NCBI GenBank assembly: GCA_003963075.1
Contig: RXJV01000001.1
Span: 57,148 to 121,147, forward strand
Source of the DNA: Burkholderiales bacterium
GTDB lineage: Bacteria > Pseudomonadota > Gammaproteobacteria > Burkholderiales > Burkholderiaceae_C
Direction: 5' to 3'
Length of the DNA: 64,000 bases
Each line of letters begins with the position of its first letter. Position 1 is the stretch's first letter. The notes beneath the pieces are model-generated. The model did no database searches. It worked only from the letters and a program-made list of their open reading frames with translations, and was not told where the DNA came from. The position numbers and the translations under genes were made by a program. This document shows, piece by piece, positions 17,573-28,800 of this stretch.

Positions 17573-17609
17573 AGCCCGCTCCCATGACCCGTTTTCTTGG
17601 GAGCGGGCT
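17573..17609 (-). terminator. Hairpin at the end of the barstar gene
   Basis: A perfect 12-bp stem (17573-17584 with 17598-17609) begins within the barstar TAG stop codon at 17608-17610. No T-tract follows on either strand, so it may act as a weak terminator or an mRNA 3'-end stabiliser between the convergent rsmA and RNase-barstar units. Confidence 0.5.
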
Positions 17610-18003
17610 ACTGAAAAGAATAAAAACACCGGAATGGAATCTTCCGGTCGGCCCAGTAGTCGGCCGTGTCGCGGAAGACATCGAGCAACTGCTCGCGGGC
17701 CTCGCGGTCGAAGCGCACGTTGTCGGGCAGCTGCTCCAGCACGACGACAAAGCCCGGCTGGCTGCCGGCCTTGTGGACGAGGTCGGTCATGCAGTCATGC
17801 AGTGCGTCCAGGTTCTTGCCAAAGTGAGCCGGAAACAGGAAGGCCTGAGCGATGCCATCGAGCACGTCCTGCTTGGACTGCGCCTCCGACAGGTTGGCGT
17901 ACAGGAAATGCTGGCCCGCCTCCTGGGCGGCCTGCATCAAGTCCTCGACCCGGTAGGCCCGTATGGCCTGCACGATGTTGGGACGGACGGTCTGCAAAAG
18001 CAT
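17608..18003 (-). CDS. Barstar-family ribonuclease inhibitor
   Basis: This 131-residue protein matches the barstar family: FGKNLDALHDCMTDL is the hallmark, followed by a hydrophobic strand (GFVVVLEQL) and a C-terminal helix. There is no signal peptide, so it stays in the cytoplasm, where it would neutralise any of the linked RNase that is not exported. AAAGGAGG precedes the ATG by nine bases, a strong ribosome site. It lies 47 bases downstream of the RNase gene on the same strand, forming a classical toxin plus immunity pair. Confidence 0.88.
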   Translation of the reverse strand: MLLQTVRPNIVQAIRAYRVEDLMQAAQEAGQHFLYANLSEAQSKQDVLDGIAQAFLFPAHFGKNLDALHDCMTDLVHKAGSQPGFVVVLEQLPDNVRFDREAREQLLDVFRDTADYWADRKIPFRCFYSFQ

Positions 18004-18050
18004 GGTCTCGATCCTCCTTTCAAATCACAAAACTGCGGGAACCCCGAAGC

Positions 18051-18470
18051 TCACCGGGCCGCTTCGGCGCGGATGCGCTTGAAGCTGGCATAGTGATCGT
18101 CGGTGTAATAACAAACCTCGGGCGCGGTGGGCGGCGTGCCGCCGCAAATGAGGCGGCGGGCGCCGCGGTCGCGTGCGCCAGGGGTTTTGACCGTGTATTC
18201 GCGATAGAAGCCGCGTGCCTTGCGGGGCAGCAGACGTTCGCGGTTGCCGAACACCACGCCGTCCTTGCCGTAAGGAAACGGGCCGCCGGCCAACACGAGC
18301 CGGTGCGTTTCCTGGGCCTGGGCGGGCAGCTCGCTCAGCGCAACTTCGGCCAGAGCGGGCGTTGGGGTGGGCGCTTCCTTGGCGTGCGCGCTACCGGCAA
18401 GGCCGGAAAGCAGCAGGGCGGCGGTCACCGCCGGGGCGCCGCAGCGCGCCAGCCACGAGAGCAAAAACAC
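18051..18470 (-). CDS. Secreted barnase/RNase Sa-type guanyl-specific ribonuclease
   Basis: The mature part matches microbial N1/T1-type RNases: LAGGPFPYGKDGVVFGNRE, the catalytic glutamate and arginine region in YREYTVKTPGARDRGARR, and the final YYTDDHYASFKRI with the catalytic histidine. A hydrophobic leader ending AGSAHA should send it to the periplasm or outside. No ATG is available; GTG at 18470, preceded by AAGGG seven bases upstream, is the best start and gives 139 residues, while a TTG at 18518 would put extra polar residues before the signal peptide. The next gene encodes its barstar inhibitor. Confidence 0.87.
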   Translation of the reverse strand: MFLLSWLARCGAPAVTAALLLSGLAGSAHAKEAPTPTPALAEVALSELPAQAQETHRLVLAGGPFPYGKDGVVFGNRERLLPRKARGFYREYTVKTPGARDRGARRLICGGTPPTAPEVCYYTDDHYASFKRIRAEAAR

Positions 18471-18703
18471 GGGTTTACCCTTGAATCGAAACCGTAATGG
18501 TACCGAAGCGCCTTGCAAAGCTCAAGCCGCAGCCTGGCGGCGAGCCTACTGGCAGGGCTTTGTGAGCCGGCCCTCACATATCGCTAAGTTTTTGTTTTAA
18601 AAGCATTTGTGACCGCGACATGACCGAGTTTTTGGCTGAAAACTTCTGTCAATTGGGGGAGTCCGGGCGCCGATGCTGAGGCCATCGGGCGCCGGATTCG
18701 ACC

Positions 18704-21001
18704 TCAGCCGCGGGCAGCGTTGGCATCGGCCACGGTCAGGGCTGTCATGTTGACGATGCGCCGCACGGTGGCCGACGGCGTCAGCACATGCACCGGCTTG
18801 GCGGCGCCAAGCAGCACCGGCCCGATGGCGATACCGCCGCCGGCCGCCGTCTTGAGCAGGTTGTAAGAGATGTTGGCCGCGTCGATGTTGGGCAGCACCA
18901 GCAGGTTGGCTTCGCCGGTCAGCGGGCTGTGCGGCATCAGCTGCTTGCGGTAGCCGGCGTCCAGCGCGGTGTCGCCGTGCATCTCGCCGTCGACCTCCAG
19001 CCAGGGAGCAAGTTGCTGGATCAGCGCCAGCGTGTCGCGCATCTTCACCGCCGACGGGCAGTTGCTGGTGCCGAAGTTGCTGTGCGACAGCAGCGCGGCC
19101 TTCGGTGTCAGGCCAAAGCGGCACATCTCCTGAGCGGCCATGATGGTGATCTCGGCCAGCTGCTCGGCCGTCGGATCGTAGTTGACGTGGGTGTCGACCA
19201 GCATGACCTGGCGACCCGGAAGGATCAGGCCGTTCATGCAGGCATAGGTCTTCACGCCGGCTCGCTTGCCGATGACCTGGTCGATGTACTGCAGGTGGGT
19301 GGCGGTGGTGCCCCAGGTGCCGCAGAGCATGCCGTCGACCTCGCCCTTGTGCAGCAGCATCGCGCTGATCAGCGTCAGGCGGCGGCGCATCTCGATCTTG
19401 GCGAGTTGCTGCGTGACGCCCTTGCGCTCGGTCATGCGCAGATAGGTCTGCCAGTAGTCGCGGTAGCGGTGGTCGTTCTCGACGTTGACCACGTCGTAGT
19501 CCCGATCCTGCTGCAGCCGCAGGCCGAAGCGTTCGACGCGCTCGGCAATGACCGCCGGGCGGCCGACCAGCGTGGGCCGCGCCAAGCCCTCGTCGACAAC
19601 GACCTGGGCGGCGCGCAGCACGCGCTCTTCCTCGCCCTCGGCATAGGCGACGCGCTTGTTCGGCGCGCGCTTGGCCGCGGTGAAGATGGGCTTCATCGTG
19701 TTGCCCGATGCGTAGACAAAGCTCTGCAGCTTCTCGCGGTAGGCATCCCAGTCCTGGATCGGCCGCGTGGCGACACCGGAATCCATCGCCGCCCTCGCCA
19801 CGGCCGGGGCGATGCGCATCATCAGCCGCGGGTCGAACGGCTTGGGAATCAGGTATTCGGCACCGAAGCTCAGCGTGGCGCCGGCATAGGCCGCGGCCAC
19901 CACCTCGCTCTGTTCGGCCTTGGCGAGGTCCGCGATGGCATGCACCGCGGCGATCTCCATCTCGACGTTGATCGTCGTCGCGCCCGAATCCAGCGCACCG
20001 CGGAAGATGTAGGGGAAGCACAGGACGTTGTTGACCTGGTTCGGGTAATCGGTGCGGCCAGTGGCCATGATGGCGTCGTCACGCACCGCCTTGACCTCCT
20101 CCGGCAGGATCTCGGGCGTCGGGTTGGCCAGCGCGAAGATCAGCGGCCGCACGGCCATCGTGGCCACCATGTCGGCCTTCAGCACGCCGCCGGCCGACAG
20201 GCCGAGGAACACGTCGGCCCCGGCGATCACCTCGCGCAGCGAGCGGGCGTCGGTCTTCTGCGCGTACTCGGCCTTGTCCGGGTCCATCAGCTCGGTGCGG
20301 CCCTCGTAGACGACGCCGGCCAGGTCGGTCACCCAGATGTTTTCCTTGGGCAGGCCCAGCTTCACCAGCAGCGAGATGCAGGCCAGTGCCGCCGCGCCCG
20401 CGCCCGAGGTGACGAGCTTGACCTGCTTGATGTCCTTGCCGACGACCTTGAGCCCGTTCAGGAAGGCCGCGCCGACGACGATGGCCGTGCCGTGCTGGTC
20501 GTCGTGGAAGACCGGGATCTTCATGCGCTTGCGCAGCTCGCGCTCGACGTAGAAGCAGTCCGGCGCCTTGATGTCTTCGAGGTTGATGCCGCCGAAGGTG
20601 GGCTCCAGCGCGGCGATCACGTCGACCAGCTTGTCCAGGTTCTTCTCGTTCAGCTCGAGGTCGAAGACGTCGATGCCGGCGAACTTCTTGAACAGCACGC
20701 CCTTGCCTTCCATCACCGGCTTGGAGGCCAGCGGGCCGATGTCGCCCAGGCCCAGCACGGCGGTGCCGTTGGTGACCACCGCGACCAGGTTGCCGCGCGA
20801 GGTGTAGCGGAAGGCGTTGGCCGGGTCGGCCACGATTTCCTCGCAGGCCGCCGCCACGCCGGGCGAGTAGGCCAGCGCCAGGTCGTGCTGGTTGACCAGC
20901 TGCTTGGTGGCGGCGATGGCCACCTTGCCGGGCGTCGGGAACTCGTGATATTCGAGGGCGGCCTGACGGAGCTGGGCGCGTTTTTCTTCTGAGCTGAGCA
21001 T
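18704..21001 (-). CDS. maeB: NADP-dependent malic enzyme with phosphotransacetylase-like domain
   Basis: The 765-residue protein has the malic-enzyme half ([16 protein letters not shown], the metal site in [10 protein letters not shown], and the nucleotide fold [11 protein letters not shown]) and, from about residue 430, a phosphotransacetylase-like half that in MaeB enzymes senses acetyl-CoA rather than catalysing transfer. It converts malate to pyruvate and CO2 with NADP, giving NADPH. The full length and the ATG at 21001 match the family. It is divergent from thiL, 99 bases away. Confidence 0.96.
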   Translation of the reverse strand: MLSSEEKRAQLRQAALEYHEFPTPGKVAIAATKQLVNQHDLALAYSPGVAAACEEIVADPANAFRYTSRGNLVAVVTNGTAVLGLGDIGPLASKPVMEGKGVLFKKFAGIDVFDLELNEKNLDKLVDVIAALEPTFGGINLEDIKAPDCFYVERELRKRMKIPVFHDDQHGTAIVVGAAFLNGLKVVGKDIKQVKLVTSGAGAAALACISLLVKLGLPKENIWVTDLAGVVYEGRTELMDPDKAEYAQKTDARSLREVIAGADVFLGLSAGGVLKADMVATMAVRPLIFALANPTPEILPEEVKAVRDDAIMATGRTDYPNQVNNVLCFPYIFRGALDSGATTINVEMEIAAVHAIADLAKAEQSEVVAAAYAGATLSFGAEYLIPKPFDPRLMMRIAPAVARAAMDSGVATRPIQDWDAYREKLQSFVYASGNTMKPIFTAAKRAPNKRVAYAEGEEERVLRAAQVVVDEGLARPTLVGRPAVIAERVERFGLRLQQDRDYDVVNVENDHRYRDYWQTYLRMTERKGVTQQLAKIEMRRRLTLISAMLLHKGEVDGMLCGTWGTTATHLQYIDQVIGKRAGVKTYACMNGLILPGRQVMLVDTHVNYDPTAEQLAEITIMAAQEMCRFGLTPKAALLSHSNFGTSNCPSAVKMRDTLALIQQLAPWLEVDGEMHGDTALDAGYRKQLMPHSPLTGEANLLVLPNIDAANISYNLLKTAAGGGIAIGPVLLGAAKPVHVLTPSATVRRIVNMTALTVADANAARG

Positions 21002-21100
21002 GGCGGGGATCACGAGGGCCGGTAGGTGGGGAATGATGCCACCGCAGGGGCCGGCGGGCGCTGTGGATGTCCACAGCGCATGGGCAGTGACAATGCCGGC

Positions 21101-22063
21101 ATGGGCGAGTTCGATCTGATCCGGCGCTTTTTTCAGCGCCCTGTTGCGGCTGGAGCGCCGGCCGGCGTTGAGGTCGGCATTGAGGTCGGCGTCGGCGACG
21201 ACTGCGCCGTGCTCGTGCCCACGCCCGGCGCGCGCTGGCTGGTGTCCAGCGACATGCTGGTCGAAGGCCGCCACTTCCTGTCCACGGTAGACCCGGCGCG
21301 GCTGGGCCACAAGGCCCTGGCCGTCAACCTCAGCGACCTGGCTGCCTGCGGCGCGACGCCGCGCGGCTTCACGCTGGCGCTGGCCCTGCCGCGTGCGGAC
21401 GAGGCCTGGCTGGCCGGCTTCTCGCGCGGGCTGCTGGCGCTGGCCGACGCGAGCGGCTGCCCGCTGGTGGGCGGCGACACGACGCAGGGCCCGCTCAATC
21501 TCTGCATCACCGTGTTCGGCGAGGCGCCACCGGGCCGGGCCTTGTTGCGCAGCGGTGCGCGCGTGGGCGACGAGATCTGGGTCTCGGGGCGTCTGGGTGA
21601 TGCGCGGCTGGCGCTGGAGGTCTTCCGCGGCACGGTGGTTCTGGATGGCGCAGGGTTTGAGGCCGTGCGCGCCGCGATGGAATGCCCGACGCCGCGGCTG
21701 GCCCTGGGCCAGGCCCTGCGCGGCATCGCCACCGCGGCCATCGACATCTCCGACGGCCTGCTCGGCGACCTGGGACACATCCTCGCGGCCTCCGGCGTGG
21801 GCGCCTGCATCGAGCTCGACGCGCTGCCGCGCAGCGCGACCCTGGCCGCGCAGACCGCGGCCTGGCAGCGTGCCTGCCTGTTGGCCGGCGGCGACGACTA
21901 CGAGCTGGTCTTCACGGCGCCGCCGGGCGTCCGCCTGCCGGATGTTGGCGTGTTGCTGACCCGCGTCGGCCGCATCGAGGCCGAGCCGGGCCTGCGCGTC
22001 GTCGACGCCCGCGGCGAGGCGGTCGCCCACGGCCTGCGGTCCTTCGACCATTTCGCGTCATGA
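21101..22063 (+). CDS. thiL: Thiamine-monophosphate kinase ThiL
   Basis: The 320-residue enzyme makes thiamine diphosphate by phosphorylating thiamine monophosphate. It shows GVGDDCAVL near the N-terminus, LVGGDTT in the middle and AIDISDGLLGDL, the standard ThiL signatures. The start MGEFDLIRRFF is canonical. Just before the GDD motif lies a 12-bp tandem repeat (21167-21190) coding VEVGIEVG, an expansion of a normally short loop. The stop overlaps pgpA by four bases (ATGA), giving the thiL-pgpA-pncC operon. Confidence 0.96.
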   Translation: MGEFDLIRRFFQRPVAAGAPAGVEVGIEVGVGDDCAVLVPTPGARWLVSSDMLVEGRHFLSTVDPARLGHKALAVNLSDLAACGATPRGFTLALALPRADEAWLAGFSRGLLALADASGCPLVGGDTTQGPLNLCITVFGEAPPGRALLRSGARVGDEIWVSGRLGDARLALEVFRGTVVLDGAGFEAVRAAMECPTPRLALGQALRGIATAAIDISDGLLGDLGHILAASGVGACIELDALPRSATLAAQTAAWQRACLLAGGDDYELVFTAPPGVRLPDVGVLLTRVGRIEAEPGLRVVDARGEAVAHGLRSFDHFAS

Positions 22064-22590
22064 GCGGCGCCCCAGTTCGCCCGACCCCGGCCTTCATGTG
22101 GCGCCACCCGGCGCGCTGGATCGCGCTGGGCTTTGGCAGCGGCCTGAGCCCGAAAGCGCCGGGCACCGTCGGCACGCTGTGGGCCTGGCTGGTGGCCGCG
22201 CTGATCGCGCCGTGGATGAACGACCTCGCCTGGGCGCTGCTGATCGGCATCGGCACCCTCGTCGGCTGGTGGGCCTGCACCCGCTGCGCCCAGCACCTGA
22301 ACACGCCCGACCCGGGCGCCGTGGTCTGGGACGAGGTGCTGGCCTTCTGGCTCATCCTGTGGCTGATCGCGCCGGCCGGCTTCGTCGGCCAGATCGTCGC
22401 CTTCGGGCTGTTTCGCTTCTTCGACGCCGCCAAGCCCGGGCCCGTGGGCTGGGCGGACCGGCTGTTCAAGGCCGAGCGTGGCGCCGCGATCGGCTGGGCC
22501 CAGGGCTTTGGCATCCTGTTCGACGACTTCGTCGCCGCCGCCTGTACCCTGGTCGTCATCGCGCTCTGGCGCGCGGTGATGGGGGGCTGA
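22060..22590 (+). CDS. pgpA: Phosphatidylglycerophosphatase A
   Basis: The 176-residue membrane protein carries SPKAPGTVGTLWAW near the start, the acidic motif VVWDEVLAFW and FRFFDAAKPGPVGWAD, as in PgpA, with several membrane segments. It dephosphorylates phosphatidylglycerophosphate to phosphatidylglycerol in the inner membrane. It is translationally coupled to thiL and followed five bases later by pncC, a conserved proteobacterial order. Confidence 0.95.
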   Translation: MSGAPVRPTPAFMWRHPARWIALGFGSGLSPKAPGTVGTLWAWLVAALIAPWMNDLAWALLIGIGTLVGWWACTRCAQHLNTPDPGAVVWDEVLAFWLILWLIAPAGFVGQIVAFGLFRFFDAAKPGPVGWADRLFKAERGAAIGWAQGFGILFDDFVAAACTLVVIALWRAVMGG

Positions 22591-22594
22591 CACC

Positions 22595-23101
22595 ATGGTT
22601 GCCGACGACACCGACCTGATCGAGCGCATCGCGCTGGCCCTGATCCGGCGGCGCGAATCCATCGGTACGGCGGAGAGCTGCACCGGCGGCCTGATCGCCG
22701 CGGCCTGCACCGGCCTGCCCGGGTCCAGCGCCTGGTTCGAGCGTGGCGTCGTCAGCTACAGCAACGAGGCCAAGTCCGAGCTGCTGGGCGTGCCGACGGC
22801 GCTGATCGCGCAGCACGGCGCCGTCAGCGCCGAGGTGGCCGAGCAGATGGCGCGTGGCCTGCTGGCCCGTGCACCCATCGACTGGGCGCTGTCGGTCACC
22901 GGCATCGCCGGCCCGACGGGCGGCAGCGCGGACAAGCCGGTCGGTACCGTCTGGCTGGCCCTGGTGCGCACCGGGCAACCCGCCCGTGTCTGGCGCGAGC
23001 ACTTCAGCGGCGACCGGCAGCAAGTGCGCGCCCAGACGGTGATGGCGGGGCTGACCGCCCTCATCGAGGCCCTGGAGGATGCCCAGGACCTCGACCGTTA
23101 G
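22595..23101 (+). CDS. pncC: Nicotinamide-nucleotide amidohydrolase (CinA C-terminal family)
   Basis: The 168-residue protein is the stand-alone CinA C-terminal domain. Signatures are [12 protein letters not shown], with the catalytic serine region, VVSYSNEAK and [12 protein letters not shown]. It hydrolyses nicotinamide mononucleotide to nicotinate mononucleotide in the pyridine nucleotide cycle. It starts four bases after the pgpA stop, so it is part of that operon. Confidence 0.93.
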   Translation: MVADDTDLIERIALALIRRRESIGTAESCTGGLIAAACTGLPGSSAWFERGVVSYSNEAKSELLGVPTALIAQHGAVSAEVAEQMARGLLARAPIDWALSVTGIAGPTGGSADKPVGTVWLALVRTGQPARVWREHFSGDRQQVRAQTVMAGLTALIEALEDAQDLDR

Positions 23102-23159
23102 CGCGGCCATCACGGGCCGGCCGCCCGCGGCCTCTGCGCCGACGCAGAATCGCGCTGCG

Positions 23160-24386
23160 ATGACTCCTAGCTTCCACATGTACCTCGTCGGCGGCGCCGT
23201 CCGCGACCGCCTGCTGGGCCTGCCGGTGCAGGACCGCGACTGGGTCGTCGTTGGCGCGTCGCCGCAGGCGTTGCTGGACGCCGGCTACCAGCCGGTCGGC
23301 AAGGACTTCCCGGTCTTCCTGCACCCCACCACGCACGAGGAAGTGGCGCTGGCCCGGACCGAGCGCAAGACGGCCGCGGGCTATCACGGCTTTGCCTTCC
23401 ACGCGGCGCCAGACGTCACGCTGGAGCAGGACCTCGCCCGCCGCGACCTGACGATCAATGCGATGGCCGAGGACGCCGCCGGCCAGGTGATCGACCCCTA
23501 TGGCGGCCAGCGCGACCTCGCTGCGCGGGTGCTGCGCCATGTGTCGCCGGCCTTCGCCGAAGACCCGGTGCGCATCCTGCGGCTGGCGCGCTTCGCGGCG
23601 CGCTTCGCGGACTTCACGGTCGCGCCGGAGACGGTCGCGCTGATGCGTGCGATGGTGGCCGCCGGCGAGGTGGATGCGCTGGTGCCGGAGCGCGTGTGGC
23701 AGGAGCTGTCGCGCGGGCTGATGGAGCGGCGGCCGTCGCGCATGCTGGAGGTGCTGCGCGACGCGGGCGCGCTGGCGCGGCTGCTGCCCGAGGTGAACGC
23801 GCTCTACGGCGTGCCGCAGCCCGAAGCCCACCACCCCGAGATCGACACCGGCATCCACCTGCAGATGGTGCTGGACCAGTGCGCACGGCTGGGCGCGCCG
23901 CTGACGGTGCGCTACGCCGCGCTGTGCCATGACCTCGGCAAGGGCACGACGCGTGCCGAGGAGCTGCCCCGCCACATCGGCCACGAAGGCCGCAGCGAGA
24001 AGCTCGCCCGTGGCGTGAGCGCGCGCTGGAAGGTGCCCACTGACTGCCGCGAGCTGGCCGAGCTGGTCGCGCGCGAGCACACCCATGTGCACCAGAGCGG
24101 CGGCTTCTCGGCCGAGGCGCGGCTGCGGCTGCTGGAGCGCTGCGACGCCTGGCGGCGGCCCGAGCGCTTCGCCGAGCTGCTCTGGGCCTGCGAGTGCGAT
24201 GCCCGCGGCCGCCTGGGCCTGGAGGACCGCGACTACCCGCAGCGCGAGCGCCTGCTGGCCGACCTGCGCGCGACCCAGGCGGTGGACCTGGGGGCCGTCA
24301 GCGCCGCGGCCATCGCGCGTGGCGCTCAGGGGGCCGAGATCGGCCGCGCGGTGCAGCGCGCCCGGCTGGAAGCCCTCGCCGGCTGA
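23160..24386 (+). CDS. cca: Multifunctional CCA tRNA nucleotidyltransferase with HD domain
   Basis: The 408-residue enzyme adds or repairs the CCA end of tRNAs. It shows [12 protein letters not shown], the catalytic [18 protein letters not shown] and [12 protein letters not shown] of the class II head and neck, then an HD phosphohydrolase domain (LCHDLGKG) present in the multifunctional form. Two starts are possible, ATG at 23160 or at 23178 (MYLVGG); the second matches the usual N-terminus of the family. The gap to pncC is short. Confidence 0.95.
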   Translation: MTPSFHMYLVGGAVRDRLLGLPVQDRDWVVVGASPQALLDAGYQPVGKDFPVFLHPTTHEEVALARTERKTAAGYHGFAFHAAPDVTLEQDLARRDLTINAMAEDAAGQVIDPYGGQRDLAARVLRHVSPAFAEDPVRILRLARFAARFADFTVAPETVALMRAMVAAGEVDALVPERVWQELSRGLMERRPSRMLEVLRDAGALARLLPEVNALYGVPQPEAHHPEIDTGIHLQMVLDQCARLGAPLTVRYAALCHDLGKGTTRAEELPRHIGHEGRSEKLARGVSARWKVPTDCRELAELVAREHTHVHQSGGFSAEARLRLLERCDAWRRPERFAELLWACECDARGRLGLEDRDYPQRERLLADLRATQAVDLGAVSAAAIARGAQGAEIGRAVQRARLEALAG

Positions 24387-24569
24387 GGGCCTGCCGCCCT
24401 CCACCACGGGCCAGGCCATGACGAATGGCATCCGCCACGGCCTTGCGCGGGCGCCGGGCTTTGCGTTGCTTCACGCACAGGCCCCGGCGTGCGTGGCTAC
24501 AGTGGCGGGCTTTGCCGAGGGCCCCGCGCGTCGAGGGCCGCGGCACCGCACCTCGAACAGGACCACCCG

Positions 24570-25793
24570 ATGAAGTTGGCATGGGACCGCCGCGCCGCAA
24601 GGCGCCTCACGATCGCACTGAGCGCAGGCACCGGCCTGCTGCTGGCAGGCTGCAGCCCGACCGGCAACGGCGCCGGCAGCCCCGCGGCCGGCAGCGCGCC
24701 GCCGCCGCCCGAGGTGGGCGTGCTGACGGTGGCCCCCGGCCATGCCGACCTGGCGGCCGAGCTGCCCGGCCGGCTGGAGGCCTACCGCGTGGCTCAGGTG
24801 CGCGCCCGCGCGGCCGGCATTCTGCAAAAGCGGCTGTTCGTCGAGGGCGCGGACGTGAAGGCCGGCCAGGCCTTGTTCGAGATCGACCCCGCCCCCTACC
24901 GCGCCGCGCTGGCCAGCGCCCAGGCCCAGCTCGCGCGCGCCGAGGCCAACCTGCTGCAGGCCCAGGCCCTGGCGGACCGCTATGCGCCGCTGGCCAAGAC
25001 CCAGGCCGTGAGCCCGCAGGAGGCACTGAATGCCCAGGCCGCCGCCCAGCAGGCCAGGGCCGATGTGGCCGCCGGCCAGGCCGCGGTGCAGACGGCCCAG
25101 ATCAACCTCGGCTACGCCCACGTCACCGCTCCCATCGCCGGCCGCATCGGCCGGGCGCTGGTCACCGAGGGCGCGCTGGTGGGCCAGGGCGAGGCCACGC
25201 CACTGGCCGTGGTGCAGCAGGTCGACAAGCTCTACGTGAACTTCACGCAGTCCGCCGGCGAGGTGCTGCGGCTGCGCCAGGCGCTGGCCGACGGCCGGCT
25301 GCAAAGCGCCGGCAAGGATGCAGCCCAGGTGCAGTTGCTGCTCGAAGACGGCAGCGCCTACCCGCTGCCGGGCAGGCTGCTGTTCTCGGACCTGAGTGTG
25401 GACCCGAGCTCCGGCCAGATCACGCTGCGCGCCGAAGTGCCCAACCCCAAGGGCCAGTTGCTGCCCGGCCTGTACGTGCGCGTGCGGCTCACCCAGGCCG
25501 GCGTGGACGGCGCGGTGCTGCTGCCGCAGCAGGCGGTGGCGCGCGGCGCGGCGGGCGACAACGTGCTCGTGGTGGCGGCCGACGGCAGCGTCAGCGCCAA
25601 GCCGGTCAAGCTCGGCCCGGCCCAAGGCGGCAAGGCGCTGGTGCTGGGCGGGCTGCAGGCCGGCGACCAGGTCATCGTGGACGGGCTGCAAAAGGCCAAG
25701 GCCGGCGGCAAGGCCCGCCCGGTGCCGTGGAGCCCGGCGGGCTCGGCACCGGCTCCCGCGGCCTCGGCGCCAGCGTCGGCGGCCTCGCGCTGA
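24570..25793 (+). CDS. RND efflux periplasmic adaptor (AcrA/MexA type)
   Basis: The 407-residue lipoprotein has a signal with lipobox LLAGC, then the lipoyl/barrel-sandwich, helical hairpin (AQAQLARAEANLLQAQALADR) and beta-barrel domains of RND membrane-fusion proteins, and ends in a low-complexity alanine-proline-serine tail. It should bridge the inner-membrane pump and the outer-membrane channel encoded just downstream. No TetR- or MarR-type regulator flanks the operon, which is unusual for AcrAB-type systems. The pump gene begins 14 bases later. Confidence 0.95.
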   Translation: MKLAWDRRAARRLTIALSAGTGLLLAGCSPTGNGAGSPAAGSAPPPPEVGVLTVAPGHADLAAELPGRLEAYRVAQVRARAAGILQKRLFVEGADVKAGQALFEIDPAPYRAALASAQAQLARAEANLLQAQALADRYAPLAKTQAVSPQEALNAQAAAQQARADVAAGQAAVQTAQINLGYAHVTAPIAGRIGRALVTEGALVGQGEATPLAVVQQVDKLYVNFTQSAGEVLRLRQALADGRLQSAGKDAAQVQLLLEDGSAYPLPGRLLFSDLSVDPSSGQITLRAEVPNPKGQLLPGLYVRVRLTQAGVDGAVLLPQQAVARGAAGDNVLVVAADGSVSAKPVKLGPAQGGKALVLGGLQAGDQVIVDGLQKAKAGGKARPVPWSPAGSAPAPAASAPASAASR

Positions 25794-25807
25794 AGGGCTG
25801 AACCGAC

Positions 25808-28800
25808 ATGGCGCAGTTCTTCATCAACCGGCCCATCTTCGCCTGGGTCATTGCCCTGTTCATCACGGTCATCGGCGCGGTCGCGGTCACGCAGCTGCCG
25901 ATTGCCCAGTACCCGCCGGTGGCGCCGCCGTCCATCCAGCTGTCGGTCAGCTACCCCGGTGCGTCGGCGCAGACGCTGGAGGACGCGGTCATCAGCGTCA
26001 TCGAGCGCGAGATGAACGGCTCGCCCGGCCTGATCTACATGGAGGCCGTGGCCCAGGCCGACGGCACCGGCACGATCACGCTGAGCTACGACCCGGCCAC
26101 CAACCCCGACCTGGCCCAGGTGGATGTGCAGAACCGCTACGCCCGCGCGCAGCCACGGTTGCCGCAGGCCGTCATCCAGCAGGGCGTGAAGGTCGACAAG
26201 GTCAACCCGAACTTCCTGGTCTTCATCATCCTGTCCAGCAGCAACCCGGACTTCGACACCATCGCGCTGGGCGACTATGCATCGCGCGCGGTGCTGCCCG
26301 AGATCCAGCGCGTGCCCGGCGTCGGCCAGGCGCTGCTGTTCGGCACCGAGCGCGCGATGCGCATCTGGCTGGACCCCGCCAAGCTGGTGGGCTACAAGCT
26401 GCAGCCGGCGGACGTGAACGCCGCCATCCAGGCCCAGAACGCCCAGGTCAGCTCTGGCGCCATCGGCGACCTGCCCAATGTGCCCGGCCAGACCATCGCC
26501 GCCACCGTGGTGGTGCGCGGCCAGCTCAGCAATGTGCAGCAGTTCGGCAATATCGTGCTGCGCGCCAACCCGGACGGCTCCACCGTGCGGCTCAAGGACG
26601 TGGCCCGCATCGAGCTGGGCGCCGACAGCTACACCGGCCGCTCCACGCGGCTGAACGGCAAGCCTTCCGTCGGCGTGCCGGTGCAGCTCGCGCCCGCGGC
26701 CAATGCGCTGCAGACGGCCCAGCGCGTCAAGCAGCGGCTCAAGGAGCTGCAGCCCTATTTCCCGGCCGGCGTGACTGCCAGCATCCCCTACGACAGCTCG
26801 CTGTTCATCGACATCTCGATCTCCCAGGTCGTCGAGACCCTGGTGGAGGCCGTGGTGCTGGTGTTCCTGGTGATGTTCCTGTTCCTGCAGAACATCCGCT
26901 ACACGCTGATCCCGACGCTGGTGGTGCCGATCGCACTGCTGGGCAGCTTCGCGACGCTGCTCGCACTGGGCTTTTCGATCAATGTGCTGACCATGTTCGG
27001 CATGGTGCTGGTGATCGGCATCGTGGTGGACGACGCCATCGTCGTGGTCGAGAACGTCGAGCGCGTGATGAGCGAGGAGGGGCTGTCGCCGCTCAAGGCC
27101 ACGCGCAAGGCCATGGGCCAGATCTCCGGCGCCATCGTCGGCGTGACCGTGGTGCTGATCTCGGTGTTCGTGCCGCTGGCCTTCTTCAGCGGCGCCATCG
27201 GCAACATCTACCGCCAGTTCTCAGCGGTGATGGTGAGCGCCATCGCGTTCTCGGCCTTTCTCGCGCTGTCGCTGACGCCGGCGCTGTGCGCGACGCTGCT
27301 GAAGCCGGTCGAGGCCGGCCACCACATCGAAAAACGCGGCTTCTTCGGCTGGTTCAACCGCAGCTTCGCGCGCACGGCCAAGGGTTATGAGGGCTGGGTG
27401 GCCAAGCTGATCCGGCGCGCGGGCCGCATGACCGTGGTCTACGCCGCCGTGATCGCGGCGGCGGTGCTGGTGTTCCAGAAGCTGCCCACCTCCTTCGTGC
27501 CCAACGAGGACCAGGGCAATATCCTCGTCAACATCCAGCTGCCGCCGGGCGCCACGCAGGCGCGCACGCTCAGCGTCGTGCAGCAGGTCGAGGACTTCAT
27601 GCTCAAGCAGCCCGAGGTGGAGAGCATGGTTGGCGTCGTCGGCTTCAGCTTCTCCGGCACGGGCCAGAACGCCGGCCTGGCCTTTGTCACGCTCAAGCCC
27701 TGGGACGAGCGCCACGGCCCCGAGCACTCGGCCCAGGCGCTGGCGGCGCGCGCCTTTCCGGCGCTCGCCAAGATCCGCGACGCCATCATCTTCCCGACCA
27801 GCCCGCCGCCCATCCGCGACCTGGGCCGCGCCAACGGCTTTGCCTTCCGGCTGCAGGACCGCAGCGGCCACACGCGCGCCGAGCTGCTGGCCGCCCGCAA
27901 CCAGCTGCTGGCCGCGGCCGCCAAGAACCCGCTGCTGAACGCGGTGCGGCCCGACGGTCTGGAAGACGCGGCCCAGCTGCAGCTCGACATCGACCGCGAC
28001 CGCGCCCAGGCGCTGGGGGTCAACATCGGTGCGGTCAACGCGGTGCTGAACACGGCACTGGGCTCCAGCTATGTGAACGACTTCCCCAACGCCGGCCGGC
28101 TGCAGCGCGTCATCGTGCAGGCCGATGCGCCGGCGCGCATGCAGCCCGAGGACCTGCTGCAGCTGAACGTGCTCAACGGCGCCGGCCAACCCGTGCCGCT
28201 GTCGGCCTTCGCCAGCAGCAAGTGGGTGATGGGCGCGATGCAGACGGTGCGCTACAACGGCTACCCGGCCATGCGCATCCAGGGCGAGCCGGCCAAGGGC
28301 GTGTCGACCGGAGTGGCGATCGCCGAAATGGAGAAGCTCGCAGCCCAGCTGCCCAATGGCTTCGGTTTCGAATGGACCGGCCAGTCCCGCGAGGAAAAGC
28401 TCTCCGGCTCCACCGCCTTCATCCTGTTCGGCTTCTCGCTGCTGGCCGTGTTCTTGTGCCTGGCCGCGCTGTACGAGAGCTGGAGCATCCCGCTGGCGGT
28501 GCTGCTGGTGGTGCCGCTGGGCGTGCTCGGCGTGGTGCTGGGCGCGAGCTTTCGCGGGCTGGAGAACGACGTCTACTTCAAGGTCGGCATGATCACCATC
28601 ATCGGCCTGTCGGCCAAGAACGCGGTGCTCATCATCGAGTTCGCGAAGGAGCTGCAGGCCCACGGCAAGAGCGTGTTCGACGCGGTGCTGGAGGCGGCCC
28701 ACCTGCGCTTTCGCCCCATCCTGATGACCTCGTTGGCCTTCATGCTCGGCGTGCTGCCGCTGGTGCTCGCCAGCGGCGCCGGCTCGGCCAGCCAGCGCGC

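Noticed and set aside
17438..17629. A 63-codon minus-strand frame with a methionine-rich end overlapping the barstar stop
   Set aside because: No ribosome site at its start, overlaps the barstar end and hairpin, and resembles nothing I know. The rest of 17346-17572 shows no gene.
18788..20992. A 734-codon open frame on the plus strand across maeB
   Set aside because: Antisense shadow of a well-supported malic enzyme.
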